Source: an uncultured Muribaculaceae bacterium (GTDB lineage Bacteria; Bacteroidota; Bacteroidia; Bacteroidales; Muribaculaceae). Taken from it: a stretch of DNA of 64,000 bases. Every line of letters starts with the position of its first letter. Positions within the stretch are counted from its first letter, which is position 1. The position numbers were made by a program, and so were the translations under genes. The stretch is from contig CAJUKU010000008.1 in assembly GCA_910587425.1 (NCBI GenBank), positions 62,001 through 126,000 on the forward strand, in the 5' to 3' direction. Shown here one piece after another: positions 41,112-49,906 of the stretch. Below the pieces are notes generated by a model that had not been told where the DNA came from, did no database searches, and worked only from the letters and a program-made list of their open reading frames with translations.

Positions 41112-43766
41112 TTACTCCTCGGTTTCATCGAGGTCGGCATCGTCAGCGGCTTCGTCATCTGCTTCCGGCTCGTCGGTGAGATCTTCGATCATTTCATCGA
41201 CAGCTGCCTCGATTTCCTCAGCCTGGTTAGCAACAACATCGGTTTCTGCTTCCTCCTCTGGATCGGTGGGTACGCAGCAGACAGATGCTATCGCATCGCC
41301 TCGCTTCTCAAGATTGATCAGACGTACGCCCTGAGTGAAGCGACCCTGCACGCGGATGTCGCTGACACGGATACGGAGCACGATACCGCTGCGGTTGATT
41401 ATCATGAGGTCATCATCATTATTAACGCTGCAGATCGCTACAAGTTTACCGGTCTTGTCAGTTACGTTCATTGTGCGGACACCTTTTCCGCCGCGGTTGG
41501 TCACGCGGTAGACGGCAGTGCGCTGTATCTCACCATCAACCTCTACGTCGGTGTCGAGCGGTGTGCGTTTGCCATAACCGTTTTCAGATATCACCATGAC
41601 GCTGTTCTGGGTGTCGGGAGCCATGCAGACCATGCCGACCACGCAATCGTCGTCGCCGTCAAGAGTCATGCCACGCACGCCGGTAGATACGCGTCCCATT
41701 TCGCGGACTTTGCTCTCGCTGAAGCGTATGGCGCGACCGTTACGGTTTGCCATCACTATCTCGGAGTTACCGTCGGTGAGCTCAACGCTGATCAGTTCGT
41801 CGCCTTCGCGGATGATGATAGCGTTAACACCGAGCGAACGGGGATGTGAGTATGCTGCGAGACTCGTCTTCTTTATGACGCCGCGTTTTGTGGCGAACAC
41901 AAGGTTGTGGGATTCCACAAAGTCGCGATCCTGCAGATTGCGCACTTTGATGAATGCGCTGACTTTCTCACCCTGCTCGATAGACAGGAGGTTCTGGATG
42001 GCACGTCCCTTGGCGTTTTTGGCTGCTTCCGGAATGTCATAGACCTTCATCCAGTAGCACCTGCCGCGGTTGGTGAAGAACAACATGTAGTTGTGCATTG
42101 ATGCCTGGTAGATGTGCTCGATGAAGTCATGGTCGCGTGTCACGCTTCCACGGGCACCGAGACCTCCACGCTTCTGTGCGCGGAATTCGGCAAGCGATGT
42201 GCGCTTGATGTATCCGAGGTGAGATATGGTGATGACCATATCATCGTCGGCATATTCCGCCTCGGGATTGTATGTTCCCGACAGTTTCGGATCGATGATA
42301 GTGCGGCGCTTGTCTCCGTATTTGTCGCGCACCTCCTCAAGTTCCTGACGGATAAGGTTGCGACACACGGTATCATCGTTAAGTATCTCTTCCAGACGGC
42401 GGATCTCAGCCATTATCTCATCAAAGCTCTGGCGCAGCTTGTCCTGTTCCAGTCCGGTGAGTTGCTTGAGTCGCATCTCCACGATTGCAGCGGTCTGTGC
42501 TTCCGAAAGACCGAAACGCTCGGTGAGTTTGTTCCGGGCGTCTTCGGTTGAGTCCGATCCGCGGATGATGGAGATCACCTCGTCGATATTCTGTGAGGCG
42601 ATGATAAGTCCTTCGAGTATATGGGCGCGCTCGCGTGCCTTTGCGAGGTCGAATTGTGTGCGGCGTATCACCACCTCATGACGGTGGTCGATAAATGCCT
42701 GCAGTATCTCCTTAAGATTGAGTGTGCGCGGACGTCCACCGACAAGAGCTACGCTGTTGACGCTGAACGACGACTGCATCTGCGTGAGTTTGTAGAGCTT
42801 TGTCAGCACTACGTTGGCATTTGCATCGCTCTTCAGTTTTATGACGATACGCATGCCCTTGTAGTTGGTCTCGTCGTTGATGTCGGCTATGCCGTCGATT
42901 TTCTTATCGTTGACAAGATCGGCTATATATTTAATAAGGAGAGCCTTGTTTACGCCGTAGGGGATCTCGTGGACAATGATGTTCTCATGGTTAGCCTCGG
43001 TCTCTATCTCGGCGTTGGCACGAAGTATTATGCGTCCGCGCCCGGTTGTATATGCGTCGCGGATGCCGGTTGTACCACATATCGTTCCTCCGGTGGGGAA
43101 GTCCGGACCGGGGATTATGTCCATAAGCTCGTCAATGGAGATCTCCGGATTGTCGAGCACCGCGATGGAGGCGTTGATCGCCTCCGTCAGGTTATGGGTC
43201 GGTATGTTAGTCGCCATGCCGACAGCGATACCGGTGGCTCCGTTGACAAGGAGGTTCGGGAAACGTGTCGGCAGCACGACCGGCTCACGGCGGGTGTTGT
43301 CGTAGTTTGGTTGGAAGTCGACTGTGTCGCGCTCTATGTCGCTGAGCATATCCTCACCGATGCGGCGCAGACGCACCTCGGTGTATCGCATGGCTGCGGG
43401 GCTGTCGCCGTCGACCGAGCCGAAGTTACCGTGACCGTCGACAAGAGTGTAGCGCATAGCCCAGTCCTGGGCGAGACGCACGACAGTGCCGTAGATCGAC
43501 GAGTCGCCATGCGGGTGATATTTACCCATGACCTCTCCGACGGCATTCGCGGCTTTTTTGAAAGGATTTCCGGAGGTGTTGCCCATCTCGTTCATACCGA
43601 AGAGCACCCTGCGATGAACCGGCTTGAGACCGTCGCGTACGTCAGGGAGTGCTCGTGATACGATGACCGACATTGAATAGTCGATGTAAGCTGACTTCAT
43701 CTCCTGCTCAATGTCAATCCGGTGGATGCGATCCTCCTTTATGATTTCTTCATCTTCTTCTGCCAT
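41112..43766 (-). CDS. gyrA: DNA gyrase subunit A
   Basis: 884 residues from the ATG at 43766 (MAEEDEEIIKED). Type IIA topoisomerase breakage-reunion domain: KPVHRRVLFGMNE, KYHPHGDSS, catalytic Tyr in AAMRYTEVRL (about 125). The C-terminal beta-pinwheel carries the GyrA box QKRGGLGARG (about 545), which marks gyrase rather than ParC. A highly acidic tail of about 50 residues follows. The position equal to E. coli Ser83 is Ser; the one equal to Asp87 is Gly. Introduces negative supercoils with GyrB. Promoter -7 element at 43801-43808. Confidence 0.96.
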   Translation of the reverse strand: MAEEDEEIIKEDRIHRIDIEQEMKSAYIDYSMSVIVSRALPDVRDGLKPVHRRVLFGMNEMGNTSGNPFKKAANAVGEVMGKYHPHGDSSIYGTVVRLAQDWAMRYTLVDGHGNFGSVDGDSPAAMRYTEVRLRRIGEDMLSDIERDTVDFQPNYDNTRREPVVLPTRFPNLLVNGATGIAVGMATNIPTHNLTEAINASIAVLDNPEISIDELMDIIPGPDFPTGGTICGTTGIRDAYTTGRGRIILRANAEIETEANHENIIVHEIPYGVNKALLIKYIADLVNDKKIDGIADINDETNYKGMRIVIKLKSDANANVVLTKLYKLTQMQSSFSVNSVALVGGRPRTLNLKEILQAFIDHRHEVVIRRTQFDLAKARERAHILEGLIIASQNIDEVISIIRGSDSTEDARNKLTERFGLSEAQTAAIVEMRLKQLTGLEQDKLRQSFDEIMAEIRRLEEILNDDTVCRNLIRQELEEVRDKYGDKRRTIIDPKLSGTYNPEAEYADDDMVITISHLGYIKRTSLAEFRAQKRGGLGARGSVTRDHDFIEHIYQASMHNYMLFFTNRGRCYWMKVYDIPEAAKNAKGRAIQNLLSIEQGEKVSAFIKVRNLQDRDFVESHNLVFATKRGVIKKTSLAAYSHPRSLGVNAIIIREGDELISVELTDGNSEIVMANRNGRAIRFSESKVREMGRVSTGVRGMTLDGDDDCVVGMVCMAPDTQNSVMVISENGYGKRTPLDTDVEVDGEIQRTAVYRVTNRGGKGVRTMNVTDKTGKLVAICSVNNDDDLMIINRSGIVLRIRVSDIRVQGRFTQGVRLINLEKRGDAIASVCCVPTDPEEEAETDVVANQAEEIEAAVDEMIEDLTDEPEADDEAADDADLDETEE

Positions 43767-43800
43767 AGTGAGAAATTGACTTCTTTTGTTAAATATCATA

Positions 43801-43808
43801 CAAAGGTA
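43801..43808 (-). promoter_or_regulatory. -7 element of gyrA
   Basis: Minus strand TACCTTTG matches TAnnTTTG; predicted leader about 30 bases. A -33 is not obvious. A plus-strand TAACTTTG at 43831-43838 faces the other way. Confidence 0.5.
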
Positions 43809-43890
43809 CGGATTTTTTTTGAAAAAGAAGTAACTTTGACCGTCACTTTGATGATTTTTTGCGTTAGAATGTTGGCGGCTGACTGTCGTT

Positions 43891-43906
43891 TGGCACGCTT
43901 ATTGCA
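43891..43906 (+). promoter_or_regulatory. Sigma-54 type -24/-12 promoter of clpC
   Basis: TGGCAC (43891-43896), 5 bases, TTGCA (43902-43906) is a perfect match to the RpoN consensus TGGCAC-N5-TTGCW. Expected start near 43917, leaving a leader of about 29 bases before the clpC ATG at 43946. Confidence 0.65.
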
Positions 43907-43945
43907 TTCTGACTGTTTACACACATACTTGACTTACACAGATAC

Positions 43946-46483
43946 ATGGAAATAAGATTTAATGACGAACTCCAGCGGGCGCTTGCTAAAAGTCCGGAAC
44001 AGGCATTGCGCCACAATGTGAGCGTGATCCGTCCGGAGCATCTTTTCCTGACGCTAATATCCGATCCGGAGGGAACGGCATTTAAGCTCATAGAGCGTGC
44101 CGCCCAGGGATCATCGGCATACCGTCTGTCGGAGCAGCTCGACGAATATATTTACAATACGGCTATCGATGAGGCTCCGTCGGGCGATGCCGATGCTCAG
44201 CCGCGCGACAAGGTGATCATCGATGACCTTACCAACCGCCTGATAAAGCTCAGCGTGCTTGAGGCTAAGATGGTGCGTAGCGATGTGGTCGGTCCGGAAC
44301 ATTTCGTTCTGGCTCTGTTCCACAATTCGGAGACGCGCCGTCTGGACTGCCTGAAGCCTTTTGAGGCGGCGGGTGTTACATACGCTACGCTGCATGCCAT
44401 TGTTGCCGGTGCGGAATCGCCGGCTATGGGTGCGGGCTATGACGAGGATGAGGAGGCAGATGATGATATGCCTGATCAGCCACGTCAGAATCAGGCTGAT
44501 ACCGAGCGGCGGAAAGAGAGCAAGCCCACGGGAGACACTCCGGTGCTTGACAAATTCGGCAACGACATGACCCGTGCCGCCGAGGAAGGCAGGCTTGATC
44601 CGGTGGTGGGTCGTGAGGTGGAGATAGAGCGTCTGGCACAGATACTCAGCCGCCGCAAGAAGAACAACCCGGTGCTTATAGGCGAGCCGGGTGTCGGCAA
44701 GAGTGCTATTGTCGAGGGACTTGCGCTGCGCATCGTGCAGCGCAAGGTGTCACGTGTGCTTTTCGACAAGCGTGTGATATCGCTCGACATGGCTTCGATC
44801 GTGGCGGGTACCAAGTACCGCGGACAGTTTGAGGAGCGTGTGAAAGCGATACTCAATGAGCTTGCGAAGAACAAGAATGTGATACTCTTCATCGATGAGC
44901 TTCATACCATTGTCGGTGCCGGAAATGCGGCTGGAACAATGGATGCCGCCAATCTGCTCAAGCCTGCGCTTGCGCGTGGTGAGATCCAGTGTATAGGTGC
45001 TACCACGCTCGACGAGTACAGAAAGAATATTGAGAAGGATGGTGCACTTGAGCGTCGCTTCCAGAAAGTTATGGTTGAACCGACATCGGCTGAAGAGACC
45101 CTGACTATCCTGCACAATATCAAGGATAAGTATGAGGAACATCACAATGTGAACTACAGTGAGGGCGCTCTTGAGGCGTGCGTTCAACTGACGGGTCGCT
45201 ATCTTTCCGACCGCAATTTCCCGGACAAGGCGATCGACGCTCTTGACGAGGCGGGATCGCGTGCACATATCACCAATATCACTGTTCCTGATGAGATAGA
45301 GCAGCTTGAACAGACCATTCAGGAAACGGCTGTCAACAAGCGCAAGGCTGCTCAGCAGGAAGATTTCAGGAGTGCCGCCGCTCTGCGCGACCAGGAGAAG
45401 AGTCTGAGGCAGCAGCTTGAGGATGCCAAGGCTCGGTGGGAGAATCAGCTCACCGAGAACCGCGTTGAGGTCGACGAGGAGAAAGTAGCCGAGGTTGTTG
45501 CGATGATGACCGGAGTCCCGGTGCAGCGTATAGCCCAGGCTGAAGGCAAGCGTCTGCGTGAGATGTCTCCGCTGCTTAAGTCGGAAATAATAGGGCAGGA
45601 TGCGGCTATAGATAAGGTTGTCAAAGCTATACAGCGTAACCGTGTGGGACTTAAAGATCCCAATAAACCTATCGGCACGTTCATGTTCCTCGGCCCGACG
45701 GGAGTGGGTAAGACACATCTTGCCAAGAAGCTCGCGGAGTATCTTTTTGATTCAGCCGACACGCTGATACGCGTGGATATGAGTGAATATATGGAGAAGT
45801 TCACCGTGTCGCGCCTTGTCGGTGCTCCTCCCGGATATGTAGGTTATGAGGAGGGTGGTCAGCTGACGGAAAAGGTGCGCCGCCGCCCGTACTCTGTGGT
45901 GCTTCTCGATGAGATCGAGAAGGCTCATCCTGATGTCTTCAATCTGCTTCTGCAGGTGATGGATGAAGGACGCCTGACCGATAGCCTCGGACGGCGAATC
46001 GATTTCAAGAACACCATTATAATCATGACGTCGAATATCGGTACGCGTCAGCTCAAGGAGTTCGGCAGCGGTGTGGGTTTCAACACGACGACCGTCGACC
46101 GGGAATATTCACACGGTGTGCTCCGCAAGGCTCTCAACAAGGCTTTTGCTCCGGAATTCCTCAACCGAATCGACGATATAATAATGTTTGACCAGCTAGA
46201 CCGCGAGGCGCTGTATCATATTATCGATATAGAGCTCGGTGGATTCCACCGGCGTCTTGAGGATCTCGGCTACAAGATTGAGATAACGCCGGAAGCAAAG
46301 GAGTTCATAGCCTCGAAAGGGTATGATCCGCAGTACGGTGCGCGTCCGCTGAAGCGCTCCATACAGAAATATGTGGAGGATAAGCTCGCCGAGCTTCTGA
46401 TTGCCGACGAACTTCAGCCGGGAGCCACGCTCCGGATTGATGTCAATGCCGACAAGACTGACACGGATGCATCGGCAGTGTGA
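43946..46483 (+). CDS. clpC: ClpC-type AAA+ chaperone/protease ATPase
   Basis: 845 residues. Two Clp N-terminal repeats (1-150; SVIRPEHLFLTLI and VVGPEHFVLALF), an acidic linker (about 160-200), AAA module 1 with Walker A GEPGVGKS and IDELHT, a short middle domain with a UVR-like segment EDFRSAAALRDQEKSL (about 470), and AAA module 2 with Walker A GPTGVGKT and LLDEIEKAHPDVF. The short middle domain and UVR motif indicate ClpC rather than ClpB. It unfolds substrates for ClpP and handles stress-damaged proteins. Preceded by a perfect sigma-54 type site; followed by a hairpin terminator. Confidence 0.95.
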   Translation: MEIRFNDELQRALAKSPEQALRHNVSVIRPEHLFLTLISDPEGTAFKLIERAAQGSSAYRLSEQLDEYIYNTAIDEAPSGDADAQPRDKVIIDDLTNRLIKLSVLEAKMVRSDVVGPEHFVLALFHNSETRRLDCLKPFEAAGVTYATLHAIVAGAESPAMGAGYDEDEEADDDMPDQPRQNQADTERRKESKPTGDTPVLDKFGNDMTRAAEEGRLDPVVGREVEIERLAQILSRRKKNNPVLIGEPGVGKSAIVEGLALRIVQRKVSRVLFDKRVISLDMASIVAGTKYRGQFEERVKAILNELAKNKNVILFIDELHTIVGAGNAAGTMDAANLLKPALARGEIQCIGATTLDEYRKNIEKDGALERRFQKVMVEPTSAEETLTILHNIKDKYEEHHNVNYSEGALEACVQLTGRYLSDRNFPDKAIDALDEAGSRAHITNITVPDEIEQLEQTIQETAVNKRKAAQQEDFRSAAALRDQEKSLRQQLEDAKARWENQLTENRVEVDEEKVAEVVAMMTGVPVQRIAQAEGKRLREMSPLLKSEIIGQDAAIDKVVKAIQRNRVGLKDPNKPIGTFMFLGPTGVGKTHLAKKLAEYLFDSADTLIRVDMSEYMEKFTVSRLVGAPPGYVGYEEGGQLTEKVRRRPYSVVLLDEIEKAHPDVFNLLLQVMDEGRLTDSLGRRIDFKNTIIIMTSNIGTRQLKEFGSGVGFNTTTVDREYSHGVLRKALNKAFAPEFLNRIDDIIMFDQLDREALYHIIDIELGGFHRRLEDLGYKIEITPEAKEFIASKGYDPQYGARPLKRSIQKYVEDKLAELLIADELQPGATLRIDVNADKTDTDASAV

Positions 46484-46540
46484 TGCGTTTATCAGCCATT
46501 TTGGCAGATTGTCAGATTGACATTAGCGATTTTTAACTTG

Positions 46541-46567
46541 AAATGCCACGCCTCGGGTGTGGCATTT
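46541..46567 (+). terminator. Terminator of clpC
   Basis: AAATGCCAC (46541-46549) pairs perfectly with GTGGCATTT (46559-46567), followed by T-rich sequence. It lies 58 bases after the clpC stop. Its right arm overlaps the sigma-54-like site before htpG. Confidence 0.75.
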
Positions 46568-46575
46568 TCTTTGCT
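46560..46575 (+). promoter_or_regulatory. Sigma-54-like site upstream of htpG
   Basis: TGGCAT (46560-46565), 5 bases, TTGCT (46571-46575): the essential GG and GC and their 10-base spacing are right; one consensus base differs. It shares bases with the clpC terminator, so the match could be accidental. Leader to the ATG at 46625 would be about 40 bases. Confidence 0.4.
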
Positions 46576-46624
46576 TGGATGTTTAACTGAAAGAAAACTG
46601 AAAAACTAAAAACAGATACATAAT

Positions 46625-48673
46625 ATGCAGACACAAAAAGGTACAATCGGCGTAACGACCGAGAACATCTTCCCGGTCATCAAGAAATTCCTTTATTCGG
46701 ATCATGAGATTTTTCTTCGCGAGCTTGTGAGCAATGCGGTCGATGCAACCCAGAAGCTCCGCACGCTTGCTTCGTTCGGCGAGTATAAGGATGAGCTTGG
46801 CGAGCTTGATGTCCGCGTGACGGTCGATGCCGAGAAGGGAACCCTTACGGTCTCAGACCGCGGCATAGGTATGACGGCTGAGGATATAGACAAATATATC
46901 AACCAGATCGCATTCTCGGGTGCGGAGGAGTTTCTCGAAAAGTACAAGGATAGCGCGAACTCCATAATCGGTCACTTCGGACTCGGCTTCTATTCGGCAT
47001 TCATGGTGGCGCGGAAAGTCGAGATCCGTTCGCTGTCGTACAAGGACGGTGCGCAAGGTGTGCGTTGGGAGTGCGACGGTTCGCCTGAGTACACCATGGA
47101 GGCTGTCGACAAAGGCGACCGTGGTACAGATATAATACTCTACATCGACGATGAGAACAAGAAATTCCTGCAGCAAAGCGAGATCGATGCGTTGCTGAAG
47201 AAGTATTGCCGCTTCCTTCCGGTGCCCGTGATAAGTGGCAAGGAGCAGGAGTGGAAAGATGGTAAGATGGTGGATACAGACCGCGACAAGGTGATCAACT
47301 CCACTCAGCCTATGTGGATGCGCAAGCCTGCGGATCTCACTGATGAGGATTATCGCAACTTCTACCACGAACTGTATCCCGGGCAGGAAGATCCCCTGTT
47401 CTGGATTCACCTCAACGTAGATTACCCCTTCAATCTTACCGGCATACTGTTCTTCCCCAAGATCAAGAATAACTTTGAGGTGACGAAGAACCGCATACAG
47501 CTGTACTGCAATCAGGTTTATGTGACAGATTCTGTAGAGGGTGTCGTGCCGGAGTTCATGATGCTTCTGCAGGGTGTGATTGATTCTCCCGACATACCGT
47601 TGAACGTGTCGCGTTCATACCTGCAAAGCGATACAGCCGTGAAGAAGATATCCGGCTATATCACCAAGAAGGTTGCATCGCGTCTTGAAGATATATTCAA
47701 GGCTGACCGTCCGGACTTTGAGAAGAAATGGGATGACATACGCATATTCATCGAGTATGGTATGCTGACAGATGAGAAGTTCTGCGATGCCGCAATGAAG
47801 TTCCTTCTTCTTACAGATACCGAGAAGCGCCACTTCACGCTTGAGGAATACCGCACGCTGATTGAGGCGTCGCAGACCGATAAGGATGGAAACATGGTGT
47901 ACATCTACACAACCGACCCTACGGCGCAGTATTCCTACATCCAGGCTGCTGTAGCCAAGGGCTACGATGTTCTGCTGATGGATGGACAGCTCGACAGTCA
48001 CTTCATCGGTCTGCTTGAGAGCAAGATCGAGAAATCGCGGTTCGTGCGTGTGGATTCCGACACTGCTGATCGTCTCATACCGTCAGCCGACCAGAAGAGT
48101 GCTGATCTGACTCCGGAGGTTCGCGATATGCTGACGGCAATGTTCCGCTCGCAGCTTCCTAATGTGGAAAAGGCTGAGTTTATAGTGACGTTTGAGGCTT
48201 TGAGTCCTGATGCGGCTCCGGTGATGATAACGCAGAACGAATACATGCGCCGAATGAAGGATATGGCGGCTCTCCAGCCAGGCATGAGCTTCTATGGTGA
48301 GCTGCCCGATTCCTACAATCTCATTGTTAATACTGAGCAGCCCGTTATAAAGCGCATCGTTGATAGTGCCGATGCCGATCTGATGCCGAAACTCCGGCAG
48401 GGGATTGATGCTCTTGCTGCCGACAACGCCGCAATCAAGTCGCTGCGCGACTCCGCTACCGACGGAAAGCTCAACGACGAGCAGCAGAAGCAGGTTGACG
48501 AGCTTGAGTCGAAGGCTGCCGATCAGCGCCGCAGCAATGATGACGTTGCCGCTGAATATGCCAAGGGTCAGCCTCTGGTGAAGCAGACTATAGATCTCGC
48601 ATTGCTTGCAAACGGTCTGCTCCGTGGCGCAGAGCTGAGCGCGTTTATCAACCGTTCGGTTAGCCTGCTCTGA
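46625..48673 (+). CDS. htpG: Molecular chaperone HtpG (bacterial Hsp90)
   Basis: 682 residues. GHKL ATPase N-terminal domain: FLRELVSNAVDA, DRGIGM, GHFGLGFYSAFMV; middle domain with SRSYLQSD (LNVSRSYLQ); C-terminal dimerisation domain. It refolds or holds client proteins under heat and other stress, using ATP. The C-terminal ~130 residues include a charged Gln/Asp/Lys helix. It follows clpC by 141 bases and may share sigma-54 control. Full length. Confidence 0.97.
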   Translation: MQTQKGTIGVTTENIFPVIKKFLYSDHEIFLRELVSNAVDATQKLRTLASFGEYKDELGELDVRVTVDAEKGTLTVSDRGIGMTAEDIDKYINQIAFSGAEEFLEKYKDSANSIIGHFGLGFYSAFMVARKVEIRSLSYKDGAQGVRWECDGSPEYTMEAVDKGDRGTDIILYIDDENKKFLQQSEIDALLKKYCRFLPVPVISGKEQEWKDGKMVDTDRDKVINSTQPMWMRKPADLTDEDYRNFYHELYPGQEDPLFWIHLNVDYPFNLTGILFFPKIKNNFEVTKNRIQLYCNQVYVTDSVEGVVPEFMMLLQGVIDSPDIPLNVSRSYLQSDTAVKKISGYITKKVASRLEDIFKADRPDFEKKWDDIRIFIEYGMLTDEKFCDAAMKFLLLTDTEKRHFTLEEYRTLIEASQTDKDGNMVYIYTTDPTAQYSYIQAAVAKGYDVLLMDGQLDSHFIGLLESKIEKSRFVRVDSDTADRLIPSADQKSADLTPEVRDMLTAMFRSQLPNVEKAEFIVTFEALSPDAAPVMITQNEYMRRMKDMAALQPGMSFYGELPDSYNLIVNTEQPVIKRIVDSADADLMPKLRQGIDALAADNAAIKSLRDSATDGKLNDEQQKQVDELESKAADQRRSNDDVAAEYAKGQPLVKQTIDLALLANGLLRGAELSAFINRSVSLL

Positions 48674-48690
48674 TCAACTGCATAAAACTT

Positions 48691-48726
48691 AATATTGGCT
48701 GTGTCAATTCAGGCACAGCCAATATT
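48691..48726 (+). terminator. Terminator of htpG
   Basis: AATATTGGCTGTG (48691-48703) pairs perfectly with CACAGCCAATATT (48714-48726), followed by TTTTC. It has the TGTG/CACA core seen in other terminators here. Confidence 0.85.
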
Positions 48727-48878
48727 TTCACCAAAATGTCGTAACAACTGGTGACGTTTCTTTGCGGTAGGATTTGATTGGACGGGATCTGATCTTGTAA
48801 AACATCCCGTTTGACAGATCATATTTGTGATTTTGTAGATTTTATAATCTGTCAGGATTAAAATTCTATTGATTCGCA

Positions 48879-48908
48879 TTGCCGTTCGGAACAAAATAGC
48901 TACTTTTG
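48879..48908 (+). promoter_or_regulatory. Promoter of the DUF2795 gene
   Basis: TTG (48879-48881), 19 bases, TACTTTTG (48901-48908): full consensus match. Leader about 65 bases. Confidence 0.65.
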
Positions 48909-48980
48909 CGCCGCCGCAGCCGAAATCAGGCATTTGTCGGCATGGAATAAACGATATAAACAACTACACAACATAAAGAT

Positions 48981-49202
48981 ATGTATTGGACATTAGAACT
49001 TGCATCAAAACTCGAGGACGCACCCTGGCCTGCAACGAAAGATGAGCTCGTTGACTATGCAATGCGTTCCGGTGCACCACTCGAGGTGATAGAGAACCTC
49101 CAGGAAATGGAAGATGAAGGCGAGACCTACGAGTGCATCGAGGACATCTGGCCAGACTATCCCAGCAAAGAAGACTTCTTCTTCAACGAAGAGGAGTATT
49201 AA
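48981..49202 (+). CDS. Small DUF2795 protein
   Basis: 73 residues, acidic. LEDAPWPATKDELVDYAMRSGAP and VIENLQEMEDEGETYECIEDIWPDYP are characteristic of the DUF2795 family, which is strongly conserved in Bacteroidetes. The sequence suggests a small helical protein without signal or membrane segment. It has its own consensus promoter and a terminator-like hairpin after it. Function unknown. Confidence 0.85.
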   Translation: MYWTLELASKLEDAPWPATKDELVDYAMRSGAPLEVIENLQEMEDEGETYECIEDIWPDYPSKEDFFFNEEEY

Positions 49203-49230
49203 GGCTTGGGGATGCGATATAGATAAACGA

Positions 49231-49262
49231 CAGCGGATGTGTCAGAATTGATGCATCCGTTG
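49231..49262 (+). terminator. Terminator of the DUF2795 gene
   Basis: CAGCGGATG (49231-49239) pairs with CATCCGTTG (49254-49262) with one wobble, and GTCA/TGAT inside. It is followed by TTTGTTTTT. Confidence 0.7.
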
Positions 49263-49367
49263 TTTGTTTTTAGTGTTGGACTGTGGCGTGGGTAGAATCA
49301 TGGATCGCTAATATTCGGAGGTTGAAGTGGCGGTTGGGAAAACCATTAGGGTAATGTTGTTGTTTCT

Positions 49368-49444
49368 TATATGAAGACTCTACATAGATGATGAGGACTC
49401 GATCTGGAGTGATGAGGACTTCATAGTGATGGGGGCTTCATTTG
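49368..49444 (+). repeat. Degenerate tandem repeats (GATGAGGACT units)
   Basis: Four related units follow one another: ATGAAGACTCTACATAG, ATGATGAGGACTCGATC, GTGATGAGGACTTCATA, GTGATGGGGGCTTCATT. The common core is G/A-TGA-GGACT-TCAT. Purpose unknown; could be a protein-binding array or slippage product. Confidence 0.45.
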
Positions 49445-49496
49445 AGTGTCGCAAATGCAGTAGTCGCTATTGCGGCAGTACATAGAAATTAAAGAA

Positions 49497-49685
49497 ATGT
49501 TCAACATAAAAACATCTGTTATGGATCAGAAAGATAAGAAAGAGACAAATAAGGCAACCGTTTCGGAATCGCTTGAATATCCAGGCGTTGCTTTGAATCA
49601 GTCGGACAAAAACAAGGTCACTGAGGAACTCGAGAAGCAGAGCACAAAAGAACTTAACAACAATCCGCGTAACAACGACATGTGA
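49497..49685 (+). CDS. Small hydrophilic protein, unknown function
   Basis: 62 residues from the ATG at 49497; a second possible start at 49521 would give 54 residues. The sequence is rich in Lys, Glu, Asn, Thr and Ser, with no hydrophobic core, and looks largely disordered (KDKKETNKATVSESLEYP, ELEKQSTKELNNNPR). No family recognised. The upstream region has the A-rich character of Bacteroidales start sites. It may be a small stress-type protein; this is only suggested by composition. Confidence 0.45.
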   Translation: MFNIKTSVMDQKDKKETNKATVSESLEYPGVALNQSDKNKVTEELEKQSTKELNNNPRNNDM

Positions 49686-49892
49686 TTATGTGGATTCATC
49701 CGGTTCCGTATGTGCGGATATAACTTACAAGGGGCTGCATCACTATTTGGGGTGCAGTCTCTTTTTTTTGTGCGGGATGCGCAGAATCATCATGACTGCG
49801 ACTTAGCTCGGACATTTTCCCGGAAAATGTGACGGTGAATATATTCAAGCTATTTTTTATGCTGCGGTTGCTGTATTTTGGAAAAGTATAGC

Positions 49893-49900
49893 TAAATTTG
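49893..49900 (+). promoter_or_regulatory. -7 element at the relA start
   Basis: TAAATTTG matches TAnnTTTG and ends only 6 bases before the relA ATG (49907), with TTG at 49868-49870 as a possible -33 (22-base spacing). If used, the mRNA would be leaderless or nearly so. Confidence 0.45.
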
Positions 49901-49906
49901 CATCAA

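Larger units (their letters stand above)
48674..48980. other. Intergenic region between htpG and the DUF2795 gene
   Basis: Holds the htpG terminator (48691-48726), a stem CGGGAT/ATCCCG near 48783-48809, an 8-bp inverted repeat TGACAGAT (48812-48819)/ATCTGTCA (48847-48854), and the promoter at 48879-48908. No gene seen. Confidence 0.5.
49203..49496. other. Intergenic region with terminator and degenerate repeats
   Basis: Holds the hairpin at 49231-49262 and a run of related 17-21 base units at about 49368-49444. No coding sequence or promoter is clear. Confidence 0.45.

Noticed and set aside
44750..45718. 322-codon frame antisense to clpC
   Set aside because: Entirely inside clpC and without conserved features; clpC is certain.
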